This document shows positions 1 through 7,907 of a DNA stretch of 19,692 bases, in pieces (the first letter of the stretch is position 1; each line of letters starts with the position of its first letter). The stretch lies in contig CAIXUF010001278.1 in NCBI GenBank assembly GCA_903922535.1, forward strand, positions 1 through 19,692, given 5' to 3'. The notes beneath the pieces were generated by a model that worked only from the letters and a program-made list of their open reading frames with translations, did not search any database and had not been told where the DNA came from. The DNA comes from Candidatus Hydrogenedentota bacterium (GTDB lineage: Bacteria; Hydrogenedentota; Hydrogenedentia; Hydrogenedentiales; CAITNO01). The translations under genes were made by a program, and so were the position numbers.

Positions 1-2
1 AA

Positions 3-104
3 TGGTTCGCAAAACAACAACTCATCGACCCGGTCAAAAGGTACGAAACGTTCAACAATGAACGAAACCGCCGTGGTACCGAGCAGGTATGCCCGGTGGT
101 GTGA
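3..104 (+). CDS. C-terminal fragment of an unidentified protein (5' end outside window)
   Basis: An open frame enters from the left edge and runs 33 codons to a TGA at 102-104. The peptide begins WFAKQQLIDPVKRYETFN and ends EQVCPVV. Its mixed charged and aromatic composition looks like real coding sequence, and the stop sits just before a GC-rich hairpin (106-132), as expected for a gene end. The family cannot be told from 33 residues. The neighbouring frame starting at base 1 is also open, so the frame choice rests on composition and on the stop-hairpin arrangement only. Confidence 0.35.
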   Translation, partial: WFAKQQLIDPVKRYETFNNERNRRGTEQVCPVV

Positions 105-105
105 G

Positions 106-132
106 AGGGGGAGAGGGGCAACCCCTCCCCCT
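106..132. terminator. GC-rich hairpin between convergent genes
   Basis: A purine arm (106-118, AGGGGGAGAGGGG) pairs with a pyrimidine arm (122-132, CCCCTCCCCCT) around a 3-base loop, with two unpaired bases in the purine arm. It lies between the plus-strand stop at 104 and the minus-strand stop at 149, so it could terminate both. There is no clear U-tract on either side, so it may only stabilise 3' ends. Confidence 0.45.
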
Positions 133-148
133 ACTCGATTCACGAGCG

Positions 149-2215
149 TTATTTCGTCTCTTTCAGAAGAACCTTCGCGTTGGGGCTCACCAGCGCGGTG
201 ATTGAGGGACTGACCGCCTCCGGAGGCATTGTGCCCTGCACGCCGTTCTTGTTGATTGTGATGGACGGGGGCTTGCTGGCGGCGGTTTCCACGGGCCGCT
301 TGCGGCACACAAGCACGAGTTCCTGCGTGATGTCCTGGTCCTGCCCCTCCGCGCCCTGGCGATGCGCCCAGAGGATCACACGCTCCTGAAGGGCATCAAG
401 GTTCTTCGCGCCCGCGCGCAGACCGGGAACTTCCATCTGGATTACGCCTCCCAAGGCGCTGGAGCCGGAATAATCGCGGCTGTATCCATAGGGGAGAACC
501 TTCAGTGTGACAGGCTGGACGGTGCCATGGTCCAGCGGCGGATTGCTGATTGCGAAGCTGATATAGACCGCTGCATTGCCTTTTGCATCGAAATCCACAA
601 ACCCATATGCCTGACTGGAGAACTCAAAGGGCTTCTCCTTTTCCGGCGGCAGTTTGTACTGCGGAAGAAGCGGCATGAGTGCCACGTTCTCGGGTTTGCC
701 ATCTTTGAGTGTGGTGACATAATAGTGTTTCGAGCGATCCCGTTGGCTGGGCGCCTCATAGCATGCGCGGGCAACTCCGGAAACGACTTCCGTGTCCCGA
801 AGCGCCATCACGGGTTCAAAGAAGGCGTTGTATCCAAGATTGACACAGCGCTTGAAACTAATGCCCGGCAGCGGTTGCTCATTTCCGGAATTGCGGTCAG
901 GCCCGGCGGGAGGGGTGGGCGCTTTGGGTTGGCCGCCCGTGTCGGGTGCGCTGGGCGGAGGAACGGCATTTCGGGTCGAAGTGTCCGCAGGGCGGGCATG
1001 GTCGCCGTCTGGGCTGCCACACTTGTCAGGGGTGCTGGTTGGGGGAGGGTTGACCTGGATGTCCTGCCGCGCCAACACCACCGCCGTGAAGAGCATGCTT
1101 GTCGGCTGCAGTTCGCTGTTCAGTCTGTTCGGCACGACCGCGGGACGCATTCGCAGGCGGATTGTGTCTTTGTCCGGATATGACACGATGTGAAGCGTGT
1201 TCTGCCGAAGGCCTTCAAGCCTGCGCGCGGATGCAGCCAGAGAGTTGAATGCCGCGTTCACGGCGACCGCCTGAAACGCGCCCTGAAGCTGCAGCGCCAG
1301 CGCCATTTGGTCAACCGAAGAGGTAAACTCGTTTACCGCCTGAGAGGACTCGTCCGGCGCCACGTACAGAACCTGCAGCCCCTGGTCTTCCATGTGCAGG
1401 TCAAGCACGGCATCGCAGGGATTCAAGGTCGTGTACCATCCGGGCGTGACAGAGACCAGGAACTGCATGCGGTAGGGCGCCCAAATGCCGGGACCTGTGC
1501 CCGTAACCTGCCTGTTGGCGACCATGCCCACAATGTCATCGAAATTGTAGAACGCCTCCGTGTTCACCATTGCATTGTGCAGTGCTGCCATCAACTTCAC
1601 CTCGGTCAGGGCGTCAAAGGTAAATGTCGGCGTTGGACTGCTTGGGCTCAGCAGGGAGACGATGGCCTTCAGCGCGTCGTCGGCGCTGAGCGATGACTTG
1701 GGCAGCTCAGGCACCTTGGGTGAAGTGAATGTCTCCGTGTAGGACGAACTGTGGCCGGTGCCGAACGAGCCATTGGCGGTCAACGGAAGGTTGCCGGGGG
1801 TGATGCCGGTGGACAACTGGCTCAATAGCTTTGCCAAATCGAGGGCCGCACTGAGATTGGCATTGCTGTAAATGCCGTTGCTCGTGCTGATTTGCGTTCC
1901 CGCCAGGGACAATCCGAGCGCGAAGGCGGCTGAATGGTAATAGGCGTCACTGACTCCGACATTGGCCTGGCGGACAGACTTTTGCAGTTCAGGCATGCTC
2001 TTGAGCGTGTCAAAGTCAAGTGTGTTCTCCTTGCTCTGCGTGGTCAGAATGGGAGTGAACTTCGGCGTGGACATGGTGATGCAGCCGAGTTCAGTCTCGG
2101 CGCTCGGCAGCGCCTTCGCTTGGGCATCACGGGATAACGGCGGTGTTGTGCGGCATCCGACAGACACCCCAAGCACCAGAATCGTGCAACATGACACAAG
2201 TGTTACCGTACGCAT
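149..2215 (-). CDS. Large putative lipoprotein, unrecognised family
   Basis: This 688-residue protein starts at the ATG at 2215, which has an AGGAAAGG ribosome site about 6 bases upstream. The same frame is open to 2452, but those 79 residues are basic and lack a signal. Residues 1-21 form a short signal with a hydrophobic core ending SVGC, so Cys21 is the likely lipidated residue. The lipobox is imperfect, with Ser at -3. Residues about 50-390 are a Ser/Thr/Ala-rich region including a PYRMQFLVSV-type stretch (247-256). Residues about 389-450 are a Pro/Thr/Asp linker, followed by a mixed C-terminal domain. No catalytic motif is visible. The protein is probably anchored in an envelope membrane with one or two beta-rich domains. 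The gene ends at the hairpin 106-132 and is separated by 647 bases from the next upstream gene, so it is probably transcribed alone. Confidence 0.8.
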   Translation of the reverse strand: MRTVTLVSCCTILVLGVSVGCRTTPPLSRDAQAKALPSAETELGCITMSTPKFTPILTTQSKENTLDFDTLKSMPELQKSVRQANVGVSDAYYHSAAFALGLSLAGTQISTSNGIYSNANLSAALDLAKLLSQLSTGITPGNLPLTANGSFGTGHSSSYTETFTSPKVPELPKSSLSADDALKAIVSLLSPSSPTPTFTFDALTEVKLMAALHNAMVNTEAFYNFDDIVGMVANRQVTGTGPGIWAPYRMQFLVSVTPGWYTTLNPCDAVLDLHMEDQGLQVLYVAPDESSQAVNEFTSSVDQMALALQLQGAFQAVAVNAAFNSLAASARRLEGLRQNTLHIVSYPDKDTIRLRMRPAVVPNRLNSELQPTSMLFTAVVLARQDIQVNPPPTSTPDKCGSPDGDHARPADTSTRNAVPPPSAPDTGGQPKAPTPPAGPDRNSGNEQPLPGISFKRCVNLGYNAFFEPVMALRDTEVVSGVARACYEAPSQRDRSKHYYVTTLKDGKPENVALMPLLPQYKLPPEKEKPFEFSSQAYGFVDFDAKGNAAVYISFAISNPPLDHGTVQPVTLKVLPYGYSRDYSGSSALGGVIQMEVPGLRAGAKNLDALQERVILWAHRQGAEGQDQDITQELVLVCRKRPVETAASKPPSITINKNGVQGTMPPEAVSPSITALVSPNAKVLLKETK

Positions 2216-2862
2216 GGTTGACCCTTTCCTCTTTTGTCTTGCTCTGTGATTGACCTTTGGCCGTCTCACCCCAAGGCATGACAGCCACAACCCATGATTT
2301 GTCTTTCCGGGGGAACACACCCTTCTTGCCGGTTGCCTCCGGGGGATTTGGTGCCGCGGTTGGATGATTGGCCGGCGTCCGTATCCGTGGTTGGACCGCA
2401 CCCCCGCCCGAAACCAATTTGAGGACACTCGGCAGCGCCGGGCGCTTCCCAAAGGCCGACACAGCAGTTTTCATGAAGTCATTCTTCATGAGAGTTGGGT
2501 AGAGCGGCGAAAATGTGACGTTATCCATGACCGCAGCCTCCCATCCTCTGGAATTCCTGGTGTTAGACCTTGCCGGATGCGGCAACAGCTTTTCTCACAA
2601 TTAGCAATAAATGTGCCGTTCCGGCATATGGATGCACGAGACAACACATAACCCTTTTCTTTGGAGTGGATTAGAGCGGAACGATGGCTTGGGAGAACAA
2701 AAAACTCATGCGCTGGGCGGGGATATTACTGTCCGGATTCTGGGCAGCCCATGTTCAAAAAATGGACGCCGCTCCCAATCGCACCCCCTCAGGTGGCGGT
2801 TCTCCCTTTGTTCCTTTCGGGACATGGTCCGCGGTGTCAGAAGTGTGCGCTTCCCCTGGTCA
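2216..2862. other. Spacer without a convincing gene
   Basis: This spacer separates the membrane protein gene (stop at 2863) from the lipoprotein gene (start 2215), both on the minus strand. Frames open on both strands here give Arg/Pro/His-rich peptides without recognisable domains. One minus-strand frame (2585-2127) has moderately protein-like composition around MKNDFMKTAVSAFGKR, but it overlaps the lipoprotein signal sequence and has no good ribosome site. The dyad at 2471-2491 is the only clear structure. The lipoprotein promoter should lie here, but no strong -35/-10 pair is evident. Confidence 0.5.
2471..2491. repeat. Perfect 8-bp inverted repeat, operator-like
   Basis: TCATGAAG (2471-2478) and CTTCATGA (2484-2491) are exact reverse complements around a 5-base spacer. 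The centre lies about 265 bases upstream of the lipoprotein start. The size and spacing fit a dimeric regulator site, but no regulator gene is nearby and chance cannot be excluded. Confidence 0.3.
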
Positions 2863-4287
2863 TCAGGCCTCCGGCTCTTTTCGGGACGGCCAGACGGCCC
2901 AGCACAGAAACACGAGCACGATGCCATAGCCCGCCACGCCGTCCGCCATCCCGGACAGGCGCCGCACGGTGCAGCCCATCTCGCCGATGTACTGGATGAG
3001 CCCGTAGAAGGGCAGGGTCAGGATGCTCAGCAGGCACAGGCCCAGCGCGATGGTGGGAACCGCAAACGCCCAATATCCCCGCCGGCTTCCGCGGTCGCTC
3101 ATCCATCGTGTCGCCGCCACATAGGGCAGCACCATCGCGCTGAAGAGTGCGGACAGGAAGAACCACTTTTGGAGCGACGGCTGGTCCAGTCCGCCGACGG
3201 CGTCGTCGGGGTTGAAGGTGCTGGCGAAAAGCCGGCCGCTGACGATATGGACAAACGGGCCCCAGGCAAAGGAGCCCAGCGCGGCCAGTGGCATCGCGAG
3301 GAACAGGGCGGTGGCCAAGGACCCCATTTTGCGCGCGGTTGAAAGTTCGTCCAGCCTGGGCAGGGCGGGATACTCGGGCCACGGGACCAGCACAACGGCC
3401 AGGACGCACACAATCCCTCCCCATATGAACGCCGGATGAAAGAACATGAGGAAGAGCACAGACTCGCGCAGGATTACCTTTTGAAGCAGCAGGATCGCCA
3501 CCAGGGCGATGGTGGCCAGCGAAGCCCGCCTGCGTGCCTTCGTGAGGTCATTCCTTTGGATGACGCGGGGATTCGCGGGCCAGGGACTCAGCACGAAGAG
3601 CAGGGCGCACCCGATCCATGCCCATACAGTAAAGGCCTGCCACATCAGCCCCAACCCGGAGGCGAGCCTGTAGCATCGACACACCGAAAGAAGGAAGGGC
3701 AAGGCAAAGCCCGCGGCAAGCACATGAGGCAGCACGGAAAGAAGCGCTCCCGACAGCCTGTGCAGCTTTGAGGACGGTCTGTTGCCGCCGACCGGGCGGG
3801 ACGCATACAGCAGCAGCGGCGCCGTCAGCGCAATGGACGGGCCGCGGAGCAGCGCTTCCCTCAACGAACCGGCACCCGCCTCACGCAGGGAACGCACGCG
3901 GAAAGCCGAAGCGCCCATGATCAGGAGCAGTAGAAGAAAACAGAGCCAGTAGAAGTTTCCCAGATCCTGTCCCCAATTCTCCCCAACGCCCACGGAAACG
4001 ATCAGGGACAACGCCAGGACCAGGTCCATAAGGAGGGCCTGGGTTCCCGGCATGGTCCAGTTTTCCACGCGATGAATCAGCAGCACGCCGCCGAATGCGA
4101 CGGCCATCCATGCGAACAGCGGCAGGCGGTGTACATGGGCAAAGGCGTCGGGGGCAAATCCCTCTCCAAAAGGAAAGAGGAACATGCCGAGCAGGCCCAG
4201 TGCCAGCGTCAGCCAAAGCCGGACATGGGGCCGCGGAATGTTCCACGCGGCATCTGAATCGGTTGCAGAATCGCCTGCCATGTCCAT
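2863..4287 (-). CDS. Polytopic inner-membrane protein, unknown function
   Basis: This 474-residue protein starts at the ATG at 4287, preceded by GAAGGG with about 9 bases spacing. A GTG 11 codons upstream (4320) is possible but less well placed. About 11-12 hydrophobic segments span almost the whole length, for example VRLWLTLALGLLGMF near the N-terminus, FLLLLLIMGASAF, LATIALVAILLLQ, and a final GIVLVFLCWAVW just before the charged end SRKEPEA. Short basic loops such as NDLTKARRR and ELSTARKMGS fall between segments. The two consecutive segment pairs around RRRASLATIAL and ARKMGSLATAL look alike, hinting at internal duplication. No transporter signature or catalytic residues were recognised. 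The gene lies 130 bases downstream of the DUF1559 gene on the same strand and may be the last gene of that cluster, though a stem-loop lies in the gap. Confidence 0.82.
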   Translation of the reverse strand: MDMAGDSATDSDAAWNIPRPHVRLWLTLALGLLGMFLFPFGEGFAPDAFAHVHRLPLFAWMAVAFGGVLLIHRVENWTMPGTQALLMDLVLALSLIVSVGVGENWGQDLGNFYWLCFLLLLLIMGASAFRVRSLREAGAGSLREALLRGPSIALTAPLLLYASRPVGGNRPSSKLHRLSGALLSVLPHVLAAGFALPFLLSVCRCYRLASGLGLMWQAFTVWAWIGCALLFVLSPWPANPRVIQRNDLTKARRRASLATIALVAILLLQKVILRESVLFLMFFHPAFIWGGIVCVLAVVLVPWPEYPALPRLDELSTARKMGSLATALFLAMPLAALGSFAWGPFVHIVSGRLFASTFNPDDAVGGLDQPSLQKWFFLSALFSAMVLPYVAATRWMSDRGSRRGYWAFAVPTIALGLCLLSILTLPFYGLIQYIGEMGCTVRRLSGMADGVAGYGIVLVFLCWAVWPSRKEPEA

Positions 4288-4336
4288 GGACGTTATCCCT
4301 TCGCCCGTTACGACACCCACTGTTTCTTCCCGGCAT

Positions 4337-4378
4337 GCCTCCGTGTGCCTGGCTCAATGCGCCTGGATCCGCGGAGGC
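4337..4378. repeat. Inverted repeat between DUF1559 and membrane protein genes
   Basis: GCCTCCG (4337-4343) and CGGAGGC (4372-4378) are perfect reverse complements around a 28-base loop. The loop itself contains the hexamer GCCTGG twice. No U-tract follows, so this is a weak candidate for a terminator, processing site or attenuator separating the two minus-strand genes. Confidence 0.3.
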
Positions 4379-4417
4379 AAAAGGAGATTCCCGGTTCCGA
4401 AGTCGGCACCGGCCATG

Positions 4418-5359
4418 TCACGGGTACGGACTGCCGGACTCCATATTCCTCTCCCACAACGGATTATAGTATCCCATGATAAAAGTCATGGCGACGGTGA
4501 CGGGCCAGTCGCCCGGGTACTTTACAAACGACACATGTCCGTCCATATACAGCACATTGCAGCCTCCGGGCGCATGATTGAACCTGTTCCTGTCCCGCCT
4601 GAGGTTTGCGCCGAGTTCGTCATACATCACTGAAATTGCGCTCTGGGCCGTTGAGGACGCCGCCGGATTGTTTGTGTCCGTGATGAAGAAGCGCTCAATG
4701 CCTTCCCGCAGGCGATACAGTATCAACGGGTCACCCGGGGTGTACTCGCTGAAAGGGATGTCTTTGTCCACCATGGCGCTGCGCACCGCGAGATCCCGGG
4801 TGTGGGGAAAATGCAGGTCCTTAAGCATCGACATCGTCGTCTGGCTTATATCCGACATTTTGAAGTCGCGCGCATTTGAACGGGCGCTTTCTGTCAGGAA
4901 GTGTTCGGGGGTGGTGACCCAGGAGAGATAGATGTAGGAACGCCTTCCAAAACGGCACGGACATACCAGGGACCTGTCTTTCTGGCAGTTGAACACGCCC
5001 GAGCGCAGGTCGCCCGCGAAGTTCGGGTTGGAGGGGCAAAAGAGGACATTCAATTCGTTGAGATACTCGGGGTAAACAGTGTTTCCCTGAAAGAAGAAAT
5101 CGAAATCAAACGGCGAGTTTGGCCCCGTGTCGTCGCCGTACAGGTACGTGTTGGGCGGGAATTTGTGGTCGGTCGCCTCGGCGGTGTACATCTTGAACGC
5201 GAGGCCCAGTTGCTTGAGATTATTGAGGCAACTGGCGCGGCGTGCCGACTCCCGGGCGCGGGACAGCGCGGGAAGCAGGATCGACGCAAGTATTGCGATG
5301 ATCGCGATTACGACCAACAGTTCTATGAGGGTGAATCCACGGAACCGGTTCGTTCCCAT
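4418..5359 (-). CDS. DUF1559 prepilin-type protein with H-x-DG motif
   Basis: This 313-residue protein has a type IV pilin/type II pseudopilin N-terminus: a short basic leader, cleavage expected at Gly8|Phe9, Glu at mature position 5 (FTLIE, residues 9-13), then a hydrophobic helix [17 protein letters not shown]. The following [15 protein letters not shown] stretch is the DUF1559 hallmark. Near the C-terminus, [16 protein letters not shown] (His262, Asp273-Gly274) matches the prepilin-type processing-associated H-x-DG motif, with 10 residues between His and Asp. Such proteins are typical of, and often highly duplicated in, planctomycete-like bacteria; their role is not settled. The start at 5359 has GGGAG 7 bases upstream. 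It lies 21 bases after the isomerase gene, so co-transcription is likely. It is expected to be processed by a prepilin peptidase and inserted in the inner membrane with its C-terminal domain outside. Confidence 0.93.
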   Translation of the reverse strand: MGTNRFRGFTLIELLVVIAIIAILASILLPALSRARESARRASCLNNLKQLGLAFKMYTAEATDHKFPPNTYLYGDDTGPNSPFDFDFFFQGNTVYPEYLNELNVLFCPSNPNFAGDLRSGVFNCQKDRSLVCPCRFGRRSYIYLSWVTTPEHFLTESARSNARDFKMSDISQTTMSMLKDLHFPHTRDLAVRSAMVDKDIPFSEYTPGDPLILYRLREGIERFFITDTNNPAASSTAQSAISVMYDELGANLRRDRNRFNHAPGGCNVLYMDGHVSFVKYPGDWPVTVAMTFIMGYYNPLWERNMESGSPYP

Positions 5360-5380
5360 ATCAAGTCTCCCGTCCCCCTT

Positions 5381-6244
5381 TTAATCATTTCCTCCCACAA
5401 AGTGTTCCCTGAGCTTCCTCCACACGGCCATGGAGCGCCTGAGATGGACGTTGGGATCTCCGGGGATGCGATAGCATTGCAGCCCCACCGGTCCCTTGTA
5501 TCCGGCGGCGTGGAAGGCCTTCAGGACGTTAAGATACTCCTCCGTTTGGCTTTCCTGCAAGGGAGAAATGCCTGACACGGCGGTGGTCCCGTCGTTGCCG
5601 TTGATCGACATGACCATCATGCGGGGCGCGACCCCGCGGACGACTTCTTCGAGCGGGCGTTTTCGGTCGCCGAGCGCCCGCCAATGGAACAGGTTGAAGG
5701 AGGTGCCGAAGTTGGGACGGTCCACTTTGTCCGCCAGCCGGACGGTATCCTCCGGCGATTCGACCCACATGCCGATATGCGGGTAGGGCGCGACACGGAC
5801 ACCATAGGGCGCGGACAGATCGGCAATCTGCCGGAAGAGGAGCACCGCGCGCTCATCGCCTGCGGCGTCGGAAGGCTTGAGCATTTTGCTGGTCGTGTTG
5901 CACCACAGGATCGTCCCGCGATCCTTCAGCAGCGGCAGCAACTCGGGAAGTCGCGGGTTGAACGGTGTTTCGCCCACGTCGATGCGCACGGAGAAGTACA
6001 CGGTGAAGAGCTTCAGCCCATGCCGGTCAAGGGCTTTCAGTTCCTCTTCCAGTCCCTCCAGATCGCGGTTGTCAAAACCGGCAAAGCCGATGTCCGCAAG
6101 CAGGGCCGCCTGGTCTTCAACCGAGGCCGGCCCGGCCGTCTCCATGCTGTTCTTGAATGCGAAGAAAGGGTTGTCCAACGCTTTCGGCGTGTCGGTTGCG
6201 CCGAAGACTCCCGACAGCACTGCAAGAAGCCCGCATAGGAACAT
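5381..6244 (-). CDS. Secreted sugar phosphate isomerase/epimerase-like TIM-barrel protein
   Basis: This 287-residue protein has a short hydrophobic N-terminus (MFLCGLLAVLSGVFGA) that reads as a Sec signal with likely cleavage after Ala16. The rest fits the xylose-isomerase-like TIM-barrel superfamily: ALLADIGFAGFDNRDLEGLEEELKAL (strand 1 and helix), an MWVESPEDTVRLADKV segment, GTSFNLFHW where the family usually has a D-x-x-H-W metal or substrate motif, and a C-terminal GYKGPVGLQCYRI followed by SMAVWRKL. Asn replaces the usual Asp in SFNLFHW, so metal binding may differ. The start at 6244 has GGGAG about 8 bases upstream. It lies 19 bases downstream of the Gfo/Idh/MocA gene and 21 upstream of the DUF1559 gene. 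The natural inference is a two-enzyme extracytoplasmic sugar conversion. The substrate cannot be read from sequence. Confidence 0.85.
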   Translation of the reverse strand: MFLCGLLAVLSGVFGATDTPKALDNPFFAFKNSMETAGPASVEDQAALLADIGFAGFDNRDLEGLEEELKALDRHGLKLFTVYFSVRIDVGETPFNPRLPELLPLLKDRGTILWCNTTSKMLKPSDAAGDERAVLLFRQIADLSAPYGVRVAPYPHIGMWVESPEDTVRLADKVDRPNFGTSFNLFHWRALGDRKRPLEEVVRGVAPRMMVMSINGNDGTTAVSGISPLQESQTEEYLNVLKAFHAAGYKGPVGLQCYRIPGDPNVHLRRSMAVWRKLREHFVGGND

Positions 6245-6263
6245 CGTGTTGACTCCCGGCGCC

Positions 6264-7598
6264 TCAGGTTGCGCCCATCTTCATCCAGTCACCGCGAATG
6301 CCGCGCGTGAGCATTGCGTTTGCCTTGTCATCGTCCGCGAAGCGTTCCGTGTCGGGGTTCCAGGCAAGCTTGCGGCCGGTCTGAACCGCAATGTGGGCGA
6401 GCTGGCCCATGGAACAGGTCCGGTGGCCAATCTCTGCGTCAATCATGACCGGCTGCCCCGTCCGGATGCCGTAGATGAAGTCTTCCTTGTCGGCGCGTTC
6501 GGGCAAATGAATGCCCCCCTCCTTCGGCTTGGCCTGGAGAATTGTGTCGGAACTGGCGGTCAGCCCCTCCTTGAAGTTTCCGCCGGTCATCCAGGTGCTC
6601 TGAATCCATCCTTCCTCGCCCTCGAAACGGACATACGGGGCCTCCCGCGTCGCGTAGTCCACGGTAACGCCGTCCGCGAAGCGGAACTGCGCCTTGAAGT
6701 TCAGCAGGACATTCCACAGCCCCGACCCCGGCGCGGGATATTCGCCGGTGCCCTCGACCTCAACCGGGCCGCTGCGCTCCGAGTCGTGCGCAAGCTGAAA
6801 CACATCGAGCAGGTGTGTTCCCCAATTTGTGATCATGCCCTCGCAGTAATCGCGGCAGCGCATCCATCCCGGCCTTTCATAGCCCTGACGCGGATGGACC
6901 CGGTCCAGTGTGTAGGGCTTCTCGGGGGCCGGACCCAGCCACATCGCATAGTCAAAGTCGTCTGGAACAGGCATCGGCGTGGCGTCTCCGCCTGCCACAT
7001 CGCCGGTCGGCACCCCCACCTCGGCGTGTTTGAGTTTCCCGATGTACCCGTTACGGACCAGTTCCGCGGCGGTGCGCATGGAGGCGTTTGACCGGCATTC
7101 CGTGTCGGTGCGAAAAACAACGCCGCGCTGTTTCACCGCATCGGCAAGCATGCGCCCCTCCGCGATGGACAGGGTCAGCGGCTTCTCGCAACTGACGTGT
7201 TTGCCCGCCCGCACGGCGGCCAGGGAAATCGGCACATGCCAGTGGTCCGGCGTGCTGTTCATGACGGCATCCACATCATTCAACGCCACCACCTCGCGCC
7301 AGTCCCTGAAGGTCCGGCAGTCCGAATTCCCGTAGAATCTGTCCACCTCGGCCTTGGCCTGCGCCAGCCGCCACCCGTCCACGTCGCACAGCGCGGTGAC
7401 GGTGGTGTATTCGGAGGAAAGGAAGGGTTTCAGATTCGCATGCATCGCCTGTCGGCCAAGGCCAATCATGGCCACACTGATCCGCTTTGACGGCGCGGAC
7501 ACGCCAAGGACCGTGGAGGGAAGTATCAGCGGAAAGGCCGCCCCGGCCATTCCCCTGAGAACCTGCCTGCGTGAAATGCCCGAACCGTTGCTGTCCAT
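6264..7598 (-). CDS. Tat-exported Gfo/Idh/MocA family oxidoreductase
   Basis: This 444-residue protein starts at the ATG at 7598 with AAGGA about 9 bases upstream. Residues 9-32 are a twin-arginine signal: SRRQVLRG followed by a hydrophobic GMAGAAFPLILPSTVLG. A Rossmann nucleotide-binding segment follows (VAMIGLGRQAMHAN), then DVDAVMNSTPDHWHVPI and the family hallmark CEKPLTL with Glu138-Lys139-Pro140. The C-terminal substrate domain carries GMITNWGTHLLDVFQLA, equivalent to the usual D-W-G-x-H-x-x-D helix, with Asn for the first Asp. The family oxidises or epimerises sugars with tightly bound NAD(P), and Tat export allows folding with cofactor before secretion. It is first in the cluster with the isomerase-like and DUF1559 genes. 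A weak promoter-like TACAAT lies on the minus strand at 7659-7654 with a poor -35 at 19 bases spacing. Confidence 0.93.
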   Translation of the reverse strand: MDSNGSGISRRQVLRGMAGAAFPLILPSTVLGVSAPSKRISVAMIGLGRQAMHANLKPFLSSEYTTVTALCDVDGWRLAQAKAEVDRFYGNSDCRTFRDWREVVALNDVDAVMNSTPDHWHVPISLAAVRAGKHVSCEKPLTLSIAEGRMLADAVKQRGVVFRTDTECRSNASMRTAAELVRNGYIGKLKHAEVGVPTGDVAGGDATPMPVPDDFDYAMWLGPAPEKPYTLDRVHPRQGYERPGWMRCRDYCEGMITNWGTHLLDVFQLAHDSERSGPVEVEGTGEYPAPGSGLWNVLLNFKAQFRFADGVTVDYATREAPYVRFEGEEGWIQSTWMTGGNFKEGLTASSDTILQAKPKEGGIHLPERADKEDFIYGIRTGQPVMIDAEIGHRTCSMGQLAHIAVQTGRKLAWNPDTERFADDDKANAMLTRGIRGDWMKMGAT

Positions 7599-7716
7599 CG
7601 TTCCACGTCCTTTCGTGCTGCACGGGCCTCATTGCCCGGAACAGACAAACCGAATTGTACGTCAGCCAGAACCCGCGCCTCCAACGCCCGCGGCCCACCA
7701 CCGAATCTTCTGAATC

Positions 7717-7777
7717 CCTGGAACAGCAGAGCCGCAACCAAAAGAAGGGTCTGGGGTCTGGGGTCTAGGGGTCTAGT
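7717..7777 (+). repeat. Dispersed GGGTCT-rich repeat, copy 1
   Basis: The block begins CCTGGAACAGCAGAGCCGCA, continues with an A-rich AACCAAAAGAAG and then has four degenerate GGGTCTNG units (about 7748-7777). A close relative with the same order lies at 14164-14224 in the same orientation. About 33 of the first 37 positions match, allowing one single-base gap. Confidence 0.7.
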
Positions 7778-7827
7778 GAGGCAAGAGGAGGAAACAGTAC
7801 GGAATAATGCAGAAGACTTATTAACAT

Positions 7828-7854
7828 GGATTGACAGGATGTACAGGATGAACC
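7828..7854 (+). repeat. Three tandem 9-bp units GGATNNACN
   Basis: The units are GGATTGACA, GGATGTACA and GGATGAACC, exactly in register over 27 bases. They lie in the divergent spacer 236 bases upstream of the glucosidase start. Nothing suggests they are translated. Confidence 0.65.
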
Positions 7855-7871
7855 AACGCAGCGAGGCCGCC

Positions 7872-7907
7872 CCGTCCCTCTGTGCCCCTTTGTGACCCTG
7901 TGGTGCA
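7872..7907. repeat. Degenerate 9-bp-period block (CACAGAGGG type on minus strand)
   Basis: On the plus strand the 9-mers are CCGTCCCTC, TGTGCCCCT, TTGTGACCC and TGTGGTGCA. Read on the minus strand they give CACAGGGTC/ACAAAGGGG/CACAGAGGG-like units. The period matches the nearby repeat at 7828-7854 although the sequence differs. Confidence 0.45.

Noticed and set aside
2127..2585. 152-codon minus-strand frame before the lipoprotein gene
   Set aside because: It overlaps the lipoprotein signal sequence in another frame, lacks a good ribosome site and has no recognisable domain. Kept only as a remark on the spacer.
5684..7091. Plus-strand frames of 184 and 404 codons
   Set aside because: Antisense to the isomerase and Gfo/Idh/MocA genes; no start signals or motifs.
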